Shown here: positions 8,538-18,087 of the stretch, piece after piece
How the letters are laid out: each line of letters begins with the position of its first letter
Numbering within the stretch: position 1 is the stretch's first letter
NCBI GenBank assembly: GCA_027065695.1
Contig: JAMONP010000052.1
Coordinates: forward strand, 1 to 64,000
From: Desulfuromonadales bacterium
GTDB taxonomy: Bacteria > Desulfobacterota > Desulfuromonadia > Desulfuromonadales > BM103
Length of the DNA: 64,000 bases
Direction of reading: 5' to 3'
Made by a program: the position numbers and the translations under genes
Notes under the pieces: generated by a model
Told to the model about the DNA's origin: nothing
What the model saw: the letters and a program-made list of their open reading frames with translations, nothing else
The model's database searches: none

Positions 8538-10230
8538 GACTGTCGCTGCTCACGTGCAAGGTCAGGCGATCACCTGGTTGCAGTACATGGTTTTTGGCCA
8601 GGTTGTTCCAGCTGCGGATCTGGCGTGTCTTTACAGCAAACTCACGTCCGATCGCCCACAAGGTATCGCCAGAGCGAACTTTGTAGACCACTTTTTTCAA
8701 AGGTCCAGAGTTCTTGACCGTAGCGATTTGCACCTTGGATTTTCTGGCCGAAGTAGCCTTGGAGGAGACAATCAGTCGCTGTCCAGGTCGGATGACATTG
8801 CTCCATCCGAGCCTGTTCCAGACCCGTAATTGCTTTTCCGTAACGCCGAACTTACGAGAAATCTTCCAGAGTGAATCACCAGAACGAACCTTGTAGGATG
8901 AGCGTCGTGATCGTTTATAGTCATCCTTAAGTGCTGCCAGAGGGGTCGACCCGCTTGAGTCCGGATTCAAGGGCAAAATTAAGTTTGTACCAATTTGCAG
9001 GGCCCGTACATTACGAACACTGTTGAGACGCTTGATATCCTGCACCCGAACACCATAACGATACGACAGAGCCAGCAAGGTATCACCCGACTTGACCTTG
9101 TGACGCACATAGTTGGCCCGCTGGCGTTTGGGCAACTGGGCATATTTTTCAGAAAAAACATCCTGAGTGCCAACCGGCAGGCGCACCAGGTAATCCTTCG
9201 CTGCAGGTGGTGTACTCCAACGCTTTAATTCCGGATTGAGCTTTTTGATCGTTTGGTAATCAGCACCGCTCAGTCTGGCAATAACTTCAAGATCGGTACT
9301 GCTTGGTAGTGATAGGGTTTCATAAACCAACGGCTCTTGATATTCAATTTCGGTGAAGCCATATTTCTCTGGCTGCTTGGCAATGATCAATACCGCCATC
9401 AGTTTGGGAAGGTAGTTTTTGGTCTCGGTTTTCAGGTATCGGCCACGACTGAGCTCCCAGAAATCTCTGGTCTTGTACCGCTTGATCGCCTGGCGGAGTT
9501 TGCCAGGACCAGCATTGTAAGATGGTACCGCCAGATACCAGTCACCATCAAAATCAGCATAAAGATCTGCGAGGAAGCGAGCCGCTGCACGCGTTGCTTT
9601 CTCTGGATCGCGACGCTCATCGTGCCACCAGTCATTTTGCAGACCATAGCGACGACCGGTGCTGGAGATGAACTGCCATGGACCAACTGCGTGAGCCCAA
9701 CTGTAAGCCTTGTCATTAAAGCCCGACTCAACCATTGCCAGGTATGCCAGGTCTTGCGGCAAACCGGCCTCGGCAAAAATTTCGCGCATCATCGGCAGAT
9801 AACGACCGGAACGCTCTAGCCAGATTTTGAATGTTTTGTGCGCCCGGCCACTGAAGTAATCGATGAAATAACGAACTTTTTCATTTTCCACCACTGGAAA
9901 ATCGTAGACCGGCTCCTCGAGAACAACCGTTTGCCCTGGATCTTCCGGTGGCACCTGATCTTCACCTTGCAGTAATTGGTTGTCGGCCAGAGTCTCGGCA
10001 TCAAAAGAATCGTTCTTTTCCATCTCTACGTCTACTGTCAGGCTGTCCTGGGTCACTTCTTTATTAATCGAAGAGGGTGTCATCGTTTCGACGACATTCC
10101 GTGGTTGCTCAACCGCTGGCGGCGCAGTCACCTGTTCAGATGAAGGATTAGAAAAAAGAGGAGAGGAAGCACACCCGGCCAGAGCAAGAACCGACAGGCA
10201 GAAGATCAAGAGTCTAAAAAAACGCATCAA
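8530..10230 (-). CDS. mltD: MltD-type lytic transglycosylase lipoprotein with three LysM domains, 566 aa
   Basis: Outer-envelope murein hydrolase that cleaves peptidoglycan glycan strands to 1,6-anhydro products. The N-terminus is a lipoprotein signal with lipobox LAGC (Cys20). A disordered acidic stretch reaches about residue 110. The SLT domain spans about 135–270 and has the catalytic Glu in MVESGFN (about E168) and the family motifs GPWQFI and YNAGPG. Three LysM peptidoglycan-binding repeats follow at about 374–421, 445–490 and 515–560, each starting like KVRSGDTLW. The downstream U32-like gene overlaps by 8 bases. Confidence 0.9.
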   Translation of the reverse strand: MMRFFRLLIFCLSVLALAGCASSPLFSNPSSEQVTAPPAVEQPRNVVETMTPSSINKEVTQDSLTVDVEMEKNDSFDAETLADNQLLQGEDQVPPEDPGQTVVLEEPVYDFPVVENEKVRYFIDYFSGRAHKTFKIWLERSGRYLPMMREIFAEAGLPQDLAYLAMVESGFNDKAYSWAHAVGPWQFISSTGRRYGLQNDWWHDERRDPEKATRAAARFLADLYADFDGDWYLAVPSYNAGPGKLRQAIKRYKTRDFWELSRGRYLKTETKNYLPKLMAVLIIAKQPEKYGFTEIEYQEPLVYETLSLPSSTDLEVIARLSGADYQTIKKLNPELKRWSTPPAAKDYLVRLPVGTQDVFSEKYAQLPKRQRANYVRHKVKSGDTLLALSYRYGVRVQDIKRLNSVRNVRALQIGTNLILPLNPDSSGSTPLAALKDDYKRSRRSSYKVRSGDSLWKISRKFGVTEKQLRVWNRLGWSNVIRPGQRLIVSSKATSARKSKVQIATVKNSGPLKKVVYKVRSGDTLWAIGREFAVKTRQIRSWNNLAKNHVLQPGDRLTLHVSSDSRG

Positions 10231-10298
10231 TAAAACCTCCGAAAACAGCCACAGACTACACGAAGGAAGCGGTGGGTGTCAAAGTGAAAAGCTATCCA

Positions 10299-10340
10299 GC
10301 TTTAAGGCCTTACAGCCCTGCAGCCTTACTACCTTAAAGC
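10299..10340. repeat. Inverted repeat in the HflX–MltD gap
   Basis: GCTTTAAGG and CCTTAAAGC are perfect 9-bp inverted arms around about 24 bases rich in ccttacagccctgcagcctt. The whole block consists of short echoing words and lies between the hflX stop and the mltD leader. It may be a weak terminator or a degenerate repeat. Confidence 0.45.
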
Positions 10341-10362
10341 CCTGAAGGCTTACCAAAATAGC

Positions 10363-12009
10363 CTATATATCCATGTTGCCACGGATATCCTCTCCCCAAC
10401 AACGCTCTTCCATTTCACCCAGCAGATCAACAAAGGTTTTCCGCTGGCGCGCACTGACGGCAATCGCTTCATAACGCCTACATAGAGGAGCGATCTCTTC
10501 GCTGGGAATCAGGTCGATCTTGTTGAAGACCAGCAGTCGGGGGATTTCGTGAAGATCAAGATCCTGGAGTATGCGATCAACAGCACAGATCTGATCTTCG
10601 AAGCACGGATTGGAAATATCAACCACATGTAAGAGCAAGTGAGCGTCAACCAGCTCTTCCAGGGTTGCCTTGAATGCTCCCAGCAGACTTTTCGGTAACT
10701 GCCTGATGAAGCCAACGGTGTCGGTGATAATCACCTCACGTTCTTTGGGAAAACGCAGGCGACGGGTCGAGGTATCCAATGTGGCAAAGAGCAGATCCTC
10801 GGTAAAGACCTCACTCTGGGTCAGGGCATTGAGCAGAGTCGATTTGCCCACATTAGTATAACCGACGATTGAGACAATCGGTATACCGGTTCTGATCCGT
10901 CGCTGCCGTCGTTGCAGGCGACCTTTGCCAAGTGAAGCAAGTTGCTTTTCCAGCCGGCTGATTCGATCACGAATCCGTCGACGGTCCGTTTCCAGCTTGG
11001 TTTCGCCAGGGCCACGGCCACCGATACCGCCCATCAGACGCGACATGGCCATTCCCTTACCACTCAGGCGTGGCAGTATGTACTTAAGCTGTGCCAGTTC
11101 TACCTGGACCTTGCCATCAAGGGTGTGTGCGCGGCGAGCAAAGATATCGAGGATCAACTGGCTGCGGTCGATGACCTTAAGATCAGTCATAGCGGCAATT
11201 GTTCGTGCTTGAATCGGGCTGAGATCCTGATCAAATACCAGCAAAGTTGCTCCCTTGTGCAAGGCGCTGATGACAACTTCCTTCAGCTTGCCCTCCCCCA
11301 TTAAACTTTTTGGATTCAGCTTTCGCGAACGCTGCATAATGCGATCAAGGACGACCACATCGGCGGTGCGGGCCAGTTCAGCCAATTCGTCCATGGCGTA
11401 TTCAGCTTCGTGTCGCGGTGCTTGGGTCACGGAAAGCAAAATCGCTCTTTCTCGACTATCACTCAGATCTATCGTTTCTGAACGGGAGTGTTCAAGCTCC
11501 GTATCAAGGGCACGGACAAATGACCCAAAATCAAGATCCCAGTTGTAAACCGATGGAACCCGCTGCAATAGTTGAATCTGACCCTTGGGATCAGGCGGGA
11601 TCAGGTGAGCAAAGTGTACTTCACCAGGCAAACCGTCATCACCAACCGCCAGACTTACCATCATGTCAAGCCGTAGCAGTGCCAGGTCATTGAGATCGTC
11701 CTGAGACAAAGGCTCGCCCTTGAGGTGAGTATGAATGCAGCGCAAACCTCGCAGACCGCTGCGACCAAGGCCAAATATAGTCAGGTCAGGGATAACAATC
11801 TCTCGGTCATCACCAAGGATGACATACTTCACCACACCACTGCGGTCGATAATCAGACCAACCTGGCGGCGTAATTCCCGAGACTGCTCTGTCAGATAAC
11901 GAGCCAGTTCATGGGTAATCACTTCACCAGCAGGGAGTCGCCGCTGGTAGATTCTTTCAAGGGCCTTGATCTGGCTTGATTTGAGGCCTGTTGTATTGCC
12001 GTGAATCAT
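10363..12009 (-). CDS. hflX: GTPase HflX, 548 aa
   Basis: Ribosome-associated GTPase of the HflX family, known to split stalled 70S ribosomes after stress. The N-terminal HflX domain is followed by a coiled region and the glycine-rich GGIGGRGPGETKLE, the diagnostic family motif. The G domain shows VGYTNVGKSTLLNAL (G1), DTVGFIRQLP (G3) and NKID (G4). At 548 residues it is longer than E. coli HflX (about 426) but like Geobacter-type forms, which carry an extra N-terminal module. I chose the ATG at 12009 (MIHGNTTGLKSSQ); the longer reading to 12099 runs through a repeat and is probably not translated. No clear Shine-Dalgarno is seen. Confidence 0.9.
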   Translation of the reverse strand: MIHGNTTGLKSSQIKALERIYQRRLPAGEVITHELARYLTEQSRELRRQVGLIIDRSGVVKYVILGDDREIVIPDLTIFGLGRSGLRGLRCIHTHLKGEPLSQDDLNDLALLRLDMMVSLAVGDDGLPGEVHFAHLIPPDPKGQIQLLQRVPSVYNWDLDFGSFVRALDTELEHSRSETIDLSDSRERAILLSVTQAPRHEAEYAMDELAELARTADVVVLDRIMQRSRKLNPKSLMGEGKLKEVVISALHKGATLLVFDQDLSPIQARTIAAMTDLKVIDRSQLILDIFARRAHTLDGKVQVELAQLKYILPRLSGKGMAMSRLMGGIGGRGPGETKLETDRRRIRDRISRLEKQLASLGKGRLQRRQRRIRTGIPIVSIVGYTNVGKSTLLNALTQSEVFTEDLLFATLDTSTRRLRFPKEREVIITDTVGFIRQLPKSLLGAFKATLEELVDAHLLLHVVDISNPCFEDQICAVDRILQDLDLHEIPRLLVFNKIDLIPSEEIAPLCRRYEAIAVSARQRKTFVDLLGEMEERCWGEDIRGNMDI

Positions 12010-12062
12010 AAAAATCCGTGATTTATAAACTGTAGGGGCCGTAGGGGCTAAGCAAGTTTCAT

Positions 12063-12110
12063 CTGCTTCGCCCATTTTCGTACTCCGCCGTAACAACAAG
12101 GGCGAAGCAG
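12063..12110. repeat. 11-bp inverted repeat upstream of hflX
   Basis: CTGCTTCGCCC and GGGCGAAGCAG are perfect inverted arms 26 bases apart, just before hflX and next to short echoes (tgtaggggccgtaggggct). It looks like an intergenic repeat remnant. It also explains the non-coding look of the longest hflX reading frame. Confidence 0.5.
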
Positions 12111-12178
12111 GTGAGACGTTTGCTTCTCCCTTACGAGAGATACGAAATAGGGGGCAGGCACTTTCTCAATTTTCTACA

Positions 12179-12206
12179 CAAAAAAGGCCCGACGAGGGCC
12201 TTTTTT
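12179..12206 (-). terminator. Intrinsic terminator downstream of fabI
   Basis: AAAAAAGGCCC and GGGCCTTTTTT form a near-perfect stem with loop GACGA, 26 bases past the fabI stop on the minus strand. Runs of A and T flank both arms, so it can work in both directions. Confidence 0.85.
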
Positions 12207-12231
12207 GATTATTGATTACGGTAAGAGATGA

Positions 12232-12999
12232 TCATTCCGCTGAGATATTGAAGCCACCGTCGACATAGTGAATTTCGCCGGTAACCCCGGTAGCGAGATC
12301 AGAGAGCAGGTAGAGGCTGGCCTTGCCGACTTCATCCTGGCTCACCGTACGCCGTAACGGACTGCGTTCTTCCATAGTGCGCAACTTTTCATTGAAGTTG
12401 CCGACACCGGATGCGGCCAGAGTTTTAATCGGCCCGGCGGAGACTGCGTTGACCCGGATTTTCTGGGGGCCAAGCTCTGCGGCCAAATAACGAACTGAGG
12501 CTTCCAGGGCAGCCTTGGCGACACCCATTACATTGTAACCGGGGACTGCCATCACAGCACCCAGATAGGTCATGGTGACGATACTGCCACCCTCCGGCAT
12601 CAAAGGTAGAGCATATCTGGTCATGGCAACCAGCGAATAGGCACTGATATCCATGGCCAGCGAAAAACCTTCACGACTGGCCTGACTGAAGGGCTTTTTC
12701 AGCTCGCCCCGATTGGCAAAAGCGACCGCATGCACGACAAAATCAATCGTTCCCCATTGCTGCTCAAGCTCTGTAAAAACGGCAGCAATCTCATCATCAG
12801 AGCCAACATCACATGGCAGAATGATCTTGGAACCCAGGCTTTCAGCAAGTGGACGTACACGCTTTTCAAGAGCTTCATTCAGGTAGGTAAAAGCCAGTTC
12901 AGCACCGGCCTCGTGCAGTTGCTGGGCAATACCCCAGGCAATACTTCTATTGTTAGCGACCCCGAAAATAACGCCGCGCTTGCCATCCATCAAACCCAT
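12232..12999 (-). CDS. fabI: Enoyl-[acyl-carrier-protein] reductase (NADH), 255 aa
   Basis: FabI reduces the trans-2-enoyl-ACP double bond in the last step of each fatty-acid elongation cycle in the cytosol. It has the short-chain dehydrogenase fold. The NAD-binding start GVANNRSIAWGIAQ (about residues 13–26) is the FabI form of the glycine motif. The catalytic Tyr-x6-Lys appears as YNVMGVAK, followed by NAVSAGPIKTLAASG, which is also characteristic. The length matches the family. ATG at 12999 follows AGGAGAA. A terminator follows, so it is probably transcribed alone. Confidence 0.95.
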   Translation of the reverse strand: MGLMDGKRGVIFGVANNRSIAWGIAQQLHEAGAELAFTYLNEALEKRVRPLAESLGSKIILPCDVGSDDEIAAVFTELEQQWGTIDFVVHAVAFANRGELKKPFSQASREGFSLAMDISAYSLVAMTRYALPLMPEGGSIVTMTYLGAVMAVPGYNVMGVAKAALEASVRYLAAELGPQKIRVNAVSAGPIKTLAASGVGNFNEKLRTMEERSPLRRTVSQDEVGKASLYLLSDLATGVTGEIHYVDGGFNISAE

Positions 13000-13132
13000 G
13001 AATCATTTCTCCTCTATATTTGACCCGAAATAGTAAACTCGTTGCTGACTAACAGTCATTCATTCGGATTTGAACATTCGCTGGTTTCTTATCAGATAGG
13101 CGCGTTGAAAGCAAGGCTTTGCCACAAGCGAT

Positions 13133-13915
13133 TCATTTCTTTGCTGGCTGCGCAACATTTTCACCAATCAACTTCAACAATGCCTCAGCCTTTTTATATC
13201 CGGAGAGGACCAACCCGTCAGGCAGTACCAACGTCGGAGTCGAACGGATGCCGAGATCTCCGACCAGGGCCAGCGTTTGATCAACCACCGGCGTATCGCA
13301 ACTTGCTGGTGGCACCGGCTTACCGGCAAAACTGGCTTCAAGGAACTCCATTGACTTGCTGCAAACAATGCTCTTCGAAATCTCGTAAGCATTGGGATGC
13401 ATTTTGAGCGGGAAGAGCTTGATCAGAAAGGCAATCTCAGGATCACGCCGAACAACCTCTTTAAGCTCAGTATGGAGTTTTTTACAATAGGGGCATTCCG
13501 GGTCAGTAAAGACAATCACCTTGGTTTTGGCCGTCGGCTTGCCAAGCAGAAGTGCGTCCTGCAGAGGAATTCTGCCAATATCTATTTTGTTCATCCGGGC
13601 GCTACGCTGCCGAGTAAGGTTTTGCTTGTCATTCAAGCGGAGCACGTTGCCGGTGAACAGATATTGCTTGGAAAAATCAATATAGACCGGCAGTTTCTGT
13701 TGGCCCTTTTCCACTTCCACCACCCACATACCTGGGATTTCTGCGAATTCCACGCGATTAACCTTATCAACCATACCACCGAGCAGTTGTTTGGTTTCTT
13801 CCATGGTAATACTGTGACAATCGGCACAGGAGCCAGCGCCACAACCATCAGCAGACATGGCAAAAGCATTGTGAGTGACAAAAAGCAGGCAGATAAGAAT
13901 AAATAAAAAACGCAT
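13133..13915 (-). CDS. DsbC/DsbG-like periplasmic thiol-disulfide protein with CxxCH motif, 260 aa
   Basis: Exported thioredoxin-fold protein of the DsbC type, which isomerises or reduces disulfides in the periplasm. A signal peptide covers about residues 1–19 (MRFLFILICLLFVTHNAFA). The N-terminal dimerisation-type domain leads to the active site DPECPYCKK (Cys141, Cys144). Near the mature N-terminus is GSCADCHS (Cys30–Cys33–His34), which fits a c-type heme site. E. coli DsbC has no such motif. I chose the ATG at 13915 because GGAGAAGGA precedes it and a signal peptide follows; the longer frame to 14080 has neither. It may serve cytochrome c maturation, but no ccm genes are nearby. Confidence 0.82.
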   Translation of the reverse strand: MRFLFILICLLFVTHNAFAMSADGCGAGSCADCHSITMEETKQLLGGMVDKVNRVEFAEIPGMWVVEVEKGQQKLPVYIDFSKQYLFTGNVLRLNDKQNLTRQRSARMNKIDIGRIPLQDALLLGKPTAKTKVIVFTDPECPYCKKLHTELKEVVRRDPEIAFLIKLFPLKMHPNAYEISKSIVCSKSMEFLEASFAGKPVPPASCDTPVVDQTLALVGDLGIRSTPTLVLPDGLVLSGYKKAEALLKLIGENVAQPAKK

Positions 13916-14138
13916 GATGGTCCGTCCTTCTCCGACACGGGGGCCAGCAGATATTTGACATAATTGTATACGCATACTAACGAATACTGGCCCAATTAGA
14001 CAAGTGCGAACTATAAAAAAGTTGAAATGATTAACATCTTCATTGATCTCTCGCCAGAACAGCCTTTTGTGTTCTATCAAGGCACTGAAAACATTGGAGA
14101 ATCATCAGTAGAGACAACCTAATTAATCACTGACAGAA

Positions 14139-15677
14139 TTACGCCAGCGAATCTACTGCTAACTTATATTTTGGATCCTCCATGTAATTTACATCGATAA
14201 TCGAAGATGCATTATCAAGAAGCTTGCGGCAGTCCTCACTTAAATAACGAAGTCGCACGATTTTTCCCACTTTAGCATATCTTTCTGTAAGCTTATTCAA
14301 CGCTTCAATGGCAGAGTGATCAACCACTCTTGATTCCCTGAAATCAATGATGACCTCCTGTGGATCATTCAAGATATCAAATTTTTCCTGAAATACGGCT
14401 ATAGAACCGAAAAACAGCGGGCCAAAAATCTCATAATGCTTCACACCATATTCGTCTACATGTTTTCTTGCTCGAATTCGTGTGGCATTTTCCCAAGCAA
14501 ATACAAGCGCAGAAACCACCACCCCGATAAAAACCGCCACCGCCAGGTTATGATAAATAACTGTTACAGAAGCAACCAGCACCATCACAAACACGTCAGC
14601 GACAGGAACCTTACGAAGAATACTCAAACTGGCCCATTCAAAGGTACCGATAGCCACCATAATCATTAGACCTGTCAATGCCGCCATCGGGATCCTTTCA
14701 ATCAGTGACGCACCGAAAAGAATGAAGAGAAGCAGCGCAATAGCTGCCACAATTCCCGATAAACGCTTGCGGCCACCAGAACTGACATTGATAATACTTT
14801 GGCCGATCATCGCACAGCCCCCCATGCCACCAAAAAATCCTGTAACCAAATTAGCCGCACCTTGGGCAAGACATTCCTTATTGCCACGCCCGCGGGTTTC
14901 GGTCATTTCATCGATGACTGTCAAGGTCAACAGACTTTCGATTAAGCCAACCAAAGCCATGATCAATGAGTAAGGAAAAACGATCGCAAGGGTCTCAAAG
15001 TTCAAAGGCACCACCGGTAGATGAAACTCTGGCAAGCCACCTGCAATCGAAGCAATATCACCCACGGTTCGGGTTGGAATTTCAAAAAATATGACGACCA
15101 TCGAAACAACTGTAATCGCTGCAAGTGAGGCTGGAATGGCCTTGGTAATTTTAGGTAAAAAGAAAATAATAGCCATCGTTACCAAGACAAAACCAATCAT
15201 TATGAATAACGGCTGACCCGTTAGCCAGAAAGATTGATTATCAGCACCAACACCCTTGAATTGTTCGAGTTGTGACAAAAAAATCACAATAGCCAAGCCA
15301 TTGACAAAGCCAAACATCACCGGATGCGGCACCAAGCGGATGAATTTTCCCAGCCGCAGAAAGCCAACACACATTTGCAGAATACCCATCACGATAACGG
15401 CAAAGAACAAGTATTCTACGCCATGCGTGGCAACCAAACTGACAATAACCACTGCAATTGCACCAGTTGCGCCGGAAATCATTCCCGGCCTGCCCCCCAT
15501 AAGTGCTGTAATAAGACCGATGATGAATGCTGAATAAAGTCCAATCAGGGGGCTTACATTAGCAATGAGTGAAAAAGCTATGGCTTCTGGAACCAAAGCG
15601 AGAGCGACCGTCAGTCCAGACAGGATTTCATTTTTAGCGTTAAGCTGCGAATCTTTCATCGCATCAATAAATGACAT
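14139..15677 (-). CDS. SulP family anion permease with STAS domain, 512 aa
   Basis: Inner-membrane transporter of the SulP/SLC26 family. Known members carry sulfate, bicarbonate or other anions. About ten or more hydrophobic segments fill residues 15–400, with a family-like start (ILSGLTVALALVPEAIAFS) and the conserved GGMGGCAMIGQSIIN stretch. A C-terminal STAS domain follows from about residue 415 (EVIIDFRESRVVDHSAIEAL). The ATG at 15677 follows a gaatggaacc stretch. The extra 26 residues of the longest frame are strongly basic and unlike the family, so I left them out. The substrate cannot be told from sequence. It stands alone. Confidence 0.88.
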   Translation of the reverse strand: MSFIDAMKDSQLNAKNEILSGLTVALALVPEAIAFSLIANVSPLIGLYSAFIIGLITALMGGRPGMISGATGAIAVVIVSLVATHGVEYLFFAVIVMGILQMCVGFLRLGKFIRLVPHPVMFGFVNGLAIVIFLSQLEQFKGVGADNQSFWLTGQPLFIMIGFVLVTMAIIFFLPKITKAIPASLAAITVVSMVVIFFEIPTRTVGDIASIAGGLPEFHLPVVPLNFETLAIVFPYSLIMALVGLIESLLTLTVIDEMTETRGRGNKECLAQGAANLVTGFFGGMGGCAMIGQSIINVSSGGRKRLSGIVAAIALLLFILFGASLIERIPMAALTGLMIMVAIGTFEWASLSILRKVPVADVFVMVLVASVTVIYHNLAVAVFIGVVVSALVFAWENATRIRARKHVDEYGVKHYEIFGPLFFGSIAVFQEKFDILNDPQEVIIDFRESRVVDHSAIEALNKLTERYAKVGKIVRLRYLSEDCRKLLDNASSIIDVNYMEDPKYKLAVDSLA

Positions 15678-15997
15678 TTGGTTCCATTCTTTCTGTTTCA
15701 AAGGTCTTTTAGCAGATTGCCCAATTTTGCCTCGCTTGGTGACATAAAAATCCACCGCATTCGAATAACTACTGATGCTGACAGCGAGATTATTCTGTTG
15801 GCAAAGGCGTTGTATAATATCTGGAGTCTGGTACTTATCAGGCAGTGGGCTACGTGGGAAACACTGATTGAGAAGAGTGCTGCAGAAACGAGCTGCTGTT
15901 AATAACAGGTTGTAATATCCAAATCAAGGTATTTGTTGTTTTCGAAAATGTGTGCAAAACAGAACGACGACAGAGTATGGTTTTAGAACGCCGGGGA
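15678..15997. other. Intergenic region upstream of the SulP gene, no gene seen
   Basis: These 320 bases separate the SulP start from the end of the PHP gene. I see no ORF with a ribosome binding site, no convincing RNA gene and no clear terminator. A short palindrome, CTGTTATTAACAG, lies near 15895. The SulP promoter is presumably here but does not stand out. Confidence 0.5.
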
Positions 15998-16876
15998 TTA
16001 TCGGTTCCTTCGTCCAACAGCCTCATTAATCTCCTCCACACAGCGATACGGGATTTTCAGATTACCCCGCCCTGTCCCCATGACGACGCCACCCTTGATC
16101 GGTTGATGGAAATCAGAGCCGCCGGTCACTATCAAGTTTTTCCTGCGCGCCATGGTTATATAGCGATCAATGCCATTGTTACCAGCACTGGAACTGTACG
16201 CCTCCAGGCCATCTAGTCCCAAGGCAATAAACTCATCAAGCAATTTAGGGAGAAGTGCGTCACTGACGTCAATAAAGGGCGGATGGGCGAGAACAGCACA
16301 ACCACCAGCATCGTGAATCAGGCGGATAGCTTCTTCAATAGGAAAGAAGCGTTTCGGCTCATTACAGGGCACCAGATAACGAACAAAAGCCTCCTCCATG
16401 TTAGGCACGCAACCGGCAGCAACCAAAGCCTGGCCGATATGTGGACGGCCAAGGGTCCCCCCTGCACGTTTTCTGACATCGACAAAGTCAAGTGGTTGAA
16501 GGTCTTCAGCCATCAAGCGCAAGTTTATGTTGGCCAAGATGCGTTCACTGCGCCCGGCCCGGAAGTTCCTGAACTCACCGAGCGCTTCCTGCAATGCGGC
16601 ATTTTCATAATTGAAAGCATAGCCGAGAAGGTGCAAATCGTTTAGCTCTCGCCCGTCAAACTCTCGCCAAAGCGTAGAAAGCTCCACAGCCGAAATAATT
16701 TCGACACCATACTGCTGCCCGGCAACAAGAGCCTCCGGAATACCATCCACGTTATCGTGATCGGCCAGCGCAATTGCCCGCAAGCCGAGGATTGCCGCTT
16801 CAGCAACCAGTTGAGTCGGAGTAAGGACACCGTCGGAGAAGGTGCTGTGGAGGTGGAGGTCGACCAGGTCGGGCAT
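15998..16876 (-). CDS. PHP-domain phosphoesterase (RNase AM/YciV-like), 292 aa
   Basis: Metal-dependent phosphoesterase of the PHP class. Related YciV (RNase AM) and its homologues act on 3',5'-bisphosphonucleotides or short RNA 5' ends. Metal-binding motifs are DLHLHSTFSDG at residues 5–15, ADHDNVDG at about 40, a mid-protein glutamate region, AHPPF and the late GSDFHQ. The length fits the family. I chose the ATG at 16876, five bases after AGGTGA, over a GTG at 16885. The gene diverges from the Dpp ATPase genes. The precise substrate is inferred from family only. Confidence 0.85.
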   Translation of the reverse strand: MPDLVDLHLHSTFSDGVLTPTQLVAEAAILGLRAIALADHDNVDGIPEALVAGQQYGVEIISAVELSTLWREFDGRELNDLHLLGYAFNYENAALQEALGEFRNFRAGRSERILANINLRLMAEDLQPLDFVDVRKRAGGTLGRPHIGQALVAAGCVPNMEEAFVRYLVPCNEPKRFFPIEEAIRLIHDAGGCAVLAHPPFIDVSDALLPKLLDEFIALGLDGLEAYSSSAGNNGIDRYITMARRKNLIVTGGSDFHQPIKGGVVMGTGRGNLKIPYRCVEEINEAVGRRNR

Positions 16877-16929
16877 TGTTATCACCTATGGTTGAGTTAG
16901 ATGTGTCTGGTCATACTAGCACAGATCGC

Positions 16930-16957
16930 GAGACACGAGACACGAGACACGAGACAC
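16930..16957. repeat. Tandem heptamer repeat, GAGACAC x4
   Basis: Four exact head-to-tail copies of GAGACAC lie between the divergent PHP and DppD genes, starting 54 bases upstream of the PHP start codon. Such short tandem runs can change length by slippage and could shift promoter spacing. No promoter is clear here. Confidence 0.8.
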
Positions 16958-17124
16958 GAAAAGCAATCATGGCCTTAAAAGCGTGATAAACATTTCAGCA
17001 CCCAAAGATTTTTCTGCCTTTGTCTTTCCGTTTTCCTCGTACCGCGTCCCTACCTTTAATATTGACATCCCCTTCCCGGCATGATTCCCTTTACATCATT
17101 AATCGATCCCTGCAACAGGACCCC

Positions 17125-18087
17125 ATGAGCACTCTTCTCGAAGTCAGCAACCTACAAACCTTTTTTTTTACCGGCGACGGCCTTATTAAAGCCATTGCTG
17201 GCATTGATTTCACCATCGATCGTGGGGAAACCCTGGCATTGGTAGGCGAATCTGGCTGTGGTAAATCGATGACGGCCCTCTCCCTGTTGCGCCTGGTTCC
17301 TGAGCCTGGTCGCATTGTAGATGGCAACATCCTTTTCGATGGTATTGATCTGCTGCACATGCCTGAAGAAGAAATCCGCCGGATACGCGGCAATCGCATC
17401 GGTATGATTTTCCAGGAGCCAATGACCTCACTCAACCCGGTCTTCCGGATTGGCGACCAGATTATGGAAACCTTGCTGTTGCACCGCGGCTACGATAAAC
17501 GCGAAGCCACAGAGCTGGCAGCAGAGCTGCTTCACAAGGTCGGCATCCCTGAGGCCAGACAACGGCTCAAAGAGTATCCCCACCAGCTTTCCGGCGGCAT
17601 GCGCCAGCGGGTCATGATTGCAATGGCCCTGGCCTGCGATCCACAAGTACTGATTGCCGATGAACCAACAACAGCTCTGGATGTCACCATCCAGGCACAA
17701 ATCATGGATCTGCTTGGCCAAATCAAGGCCGAGCGGGACATGGCCACGCTGCTGATTACTCACGATCTCGGCGTAGTCGCCGAAAATGCCGACCAGGTTG
17801 CCATCATGTATGCCGGGTTGATTATGGAAACAGCCCCGGTGAAAGAACTCTATGGCGATCCGCGACATCCTTACACTCGTGGTCTGCTGGCCTGTATCCC
17901 GCGCGTTGGTGAACGCCGGAAACGACTGGTTCCCATCGAGGGCAGTGTTCCCAGAGCTGGAGCTGCCGAGAAAGGCTGCTCTTTCCTCGAACGCTGCCCA
18001 GAGACCTTCGCTCCATGTCATGACAAACACCCACCACTCAAAGAAGTGCAGCCAGGTCACTGGGTGCGTTGCTGGCAGGTGCAATAA
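17125..18087 (+). CDS. dppD: Peptide/nickel ABC transporter ATP-binding protein (DppD/OppD type), 320 aa
   Basis: Cytoplasmic ATPase of an oligopeptide/dipeptide/nickel importer. It has Walker A GESGCGKS (about residues 38–45), the Q-loop [12 protein letters not shown], signature LSGGMRQR, Walker [13 protein letters not shown] and the H-loop ITHDLG. The C-terminal oligopeptide-transporter extension has the Cys pattern [15 protein letters not shown], which in relatives binds an Fe-S cluster. I chose the ATG at 17125 (preceded by acagga); the longer frame begins with a non-homologous stretch. The stop overlaps the start of the partner gene (TAATG). No permease or binding-protein genes are within the window. 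Confidence 0.9.
   Translation: MSTLLEVSNLQTFFFTGDGLIKAIAGIDFTIDRGETLALVGESGCGKSMTALSLLRLVPEPGRIVDGNILFDGIDLLHMPEEEIRRIRGNRIGMIFQEPMTSLNPVFRIGDQIMETLLLHRGYDKREATELAAELLHKVGIPEARQRLKEYPHQLSGGMRQRVMIAMALACDPQVLIADEPTTALDVTIQAQIMDLLGQIKAERDMATLLITHDLGVVAENADQVAIMYAGLIMETAPVKELYGDPRHPYTRGLLACIPRVGERRKRLVPIEGSVPRAGAAEKGCSFLERCPETFAPCHDKHPPLKEVQPGHWVRCWQVQ

Noticed and set aside
12010-12099. N-terminal extension of HflX
   Set aside because: The extra 30 residues read through an inverted repeat, have no family match, and the family start is at 12009.
13916-14080. N-terminal extension of the DsbC-like protein
   Set aside because: It would bury the signal peptide. The ATG at 13915 has a strong ribosome binding site.
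16930-16957. CRISPR-like array
   Set aside because: The units are 7 bases with no spacers. No cas genes or other repeat-spacer arrays are in the window.
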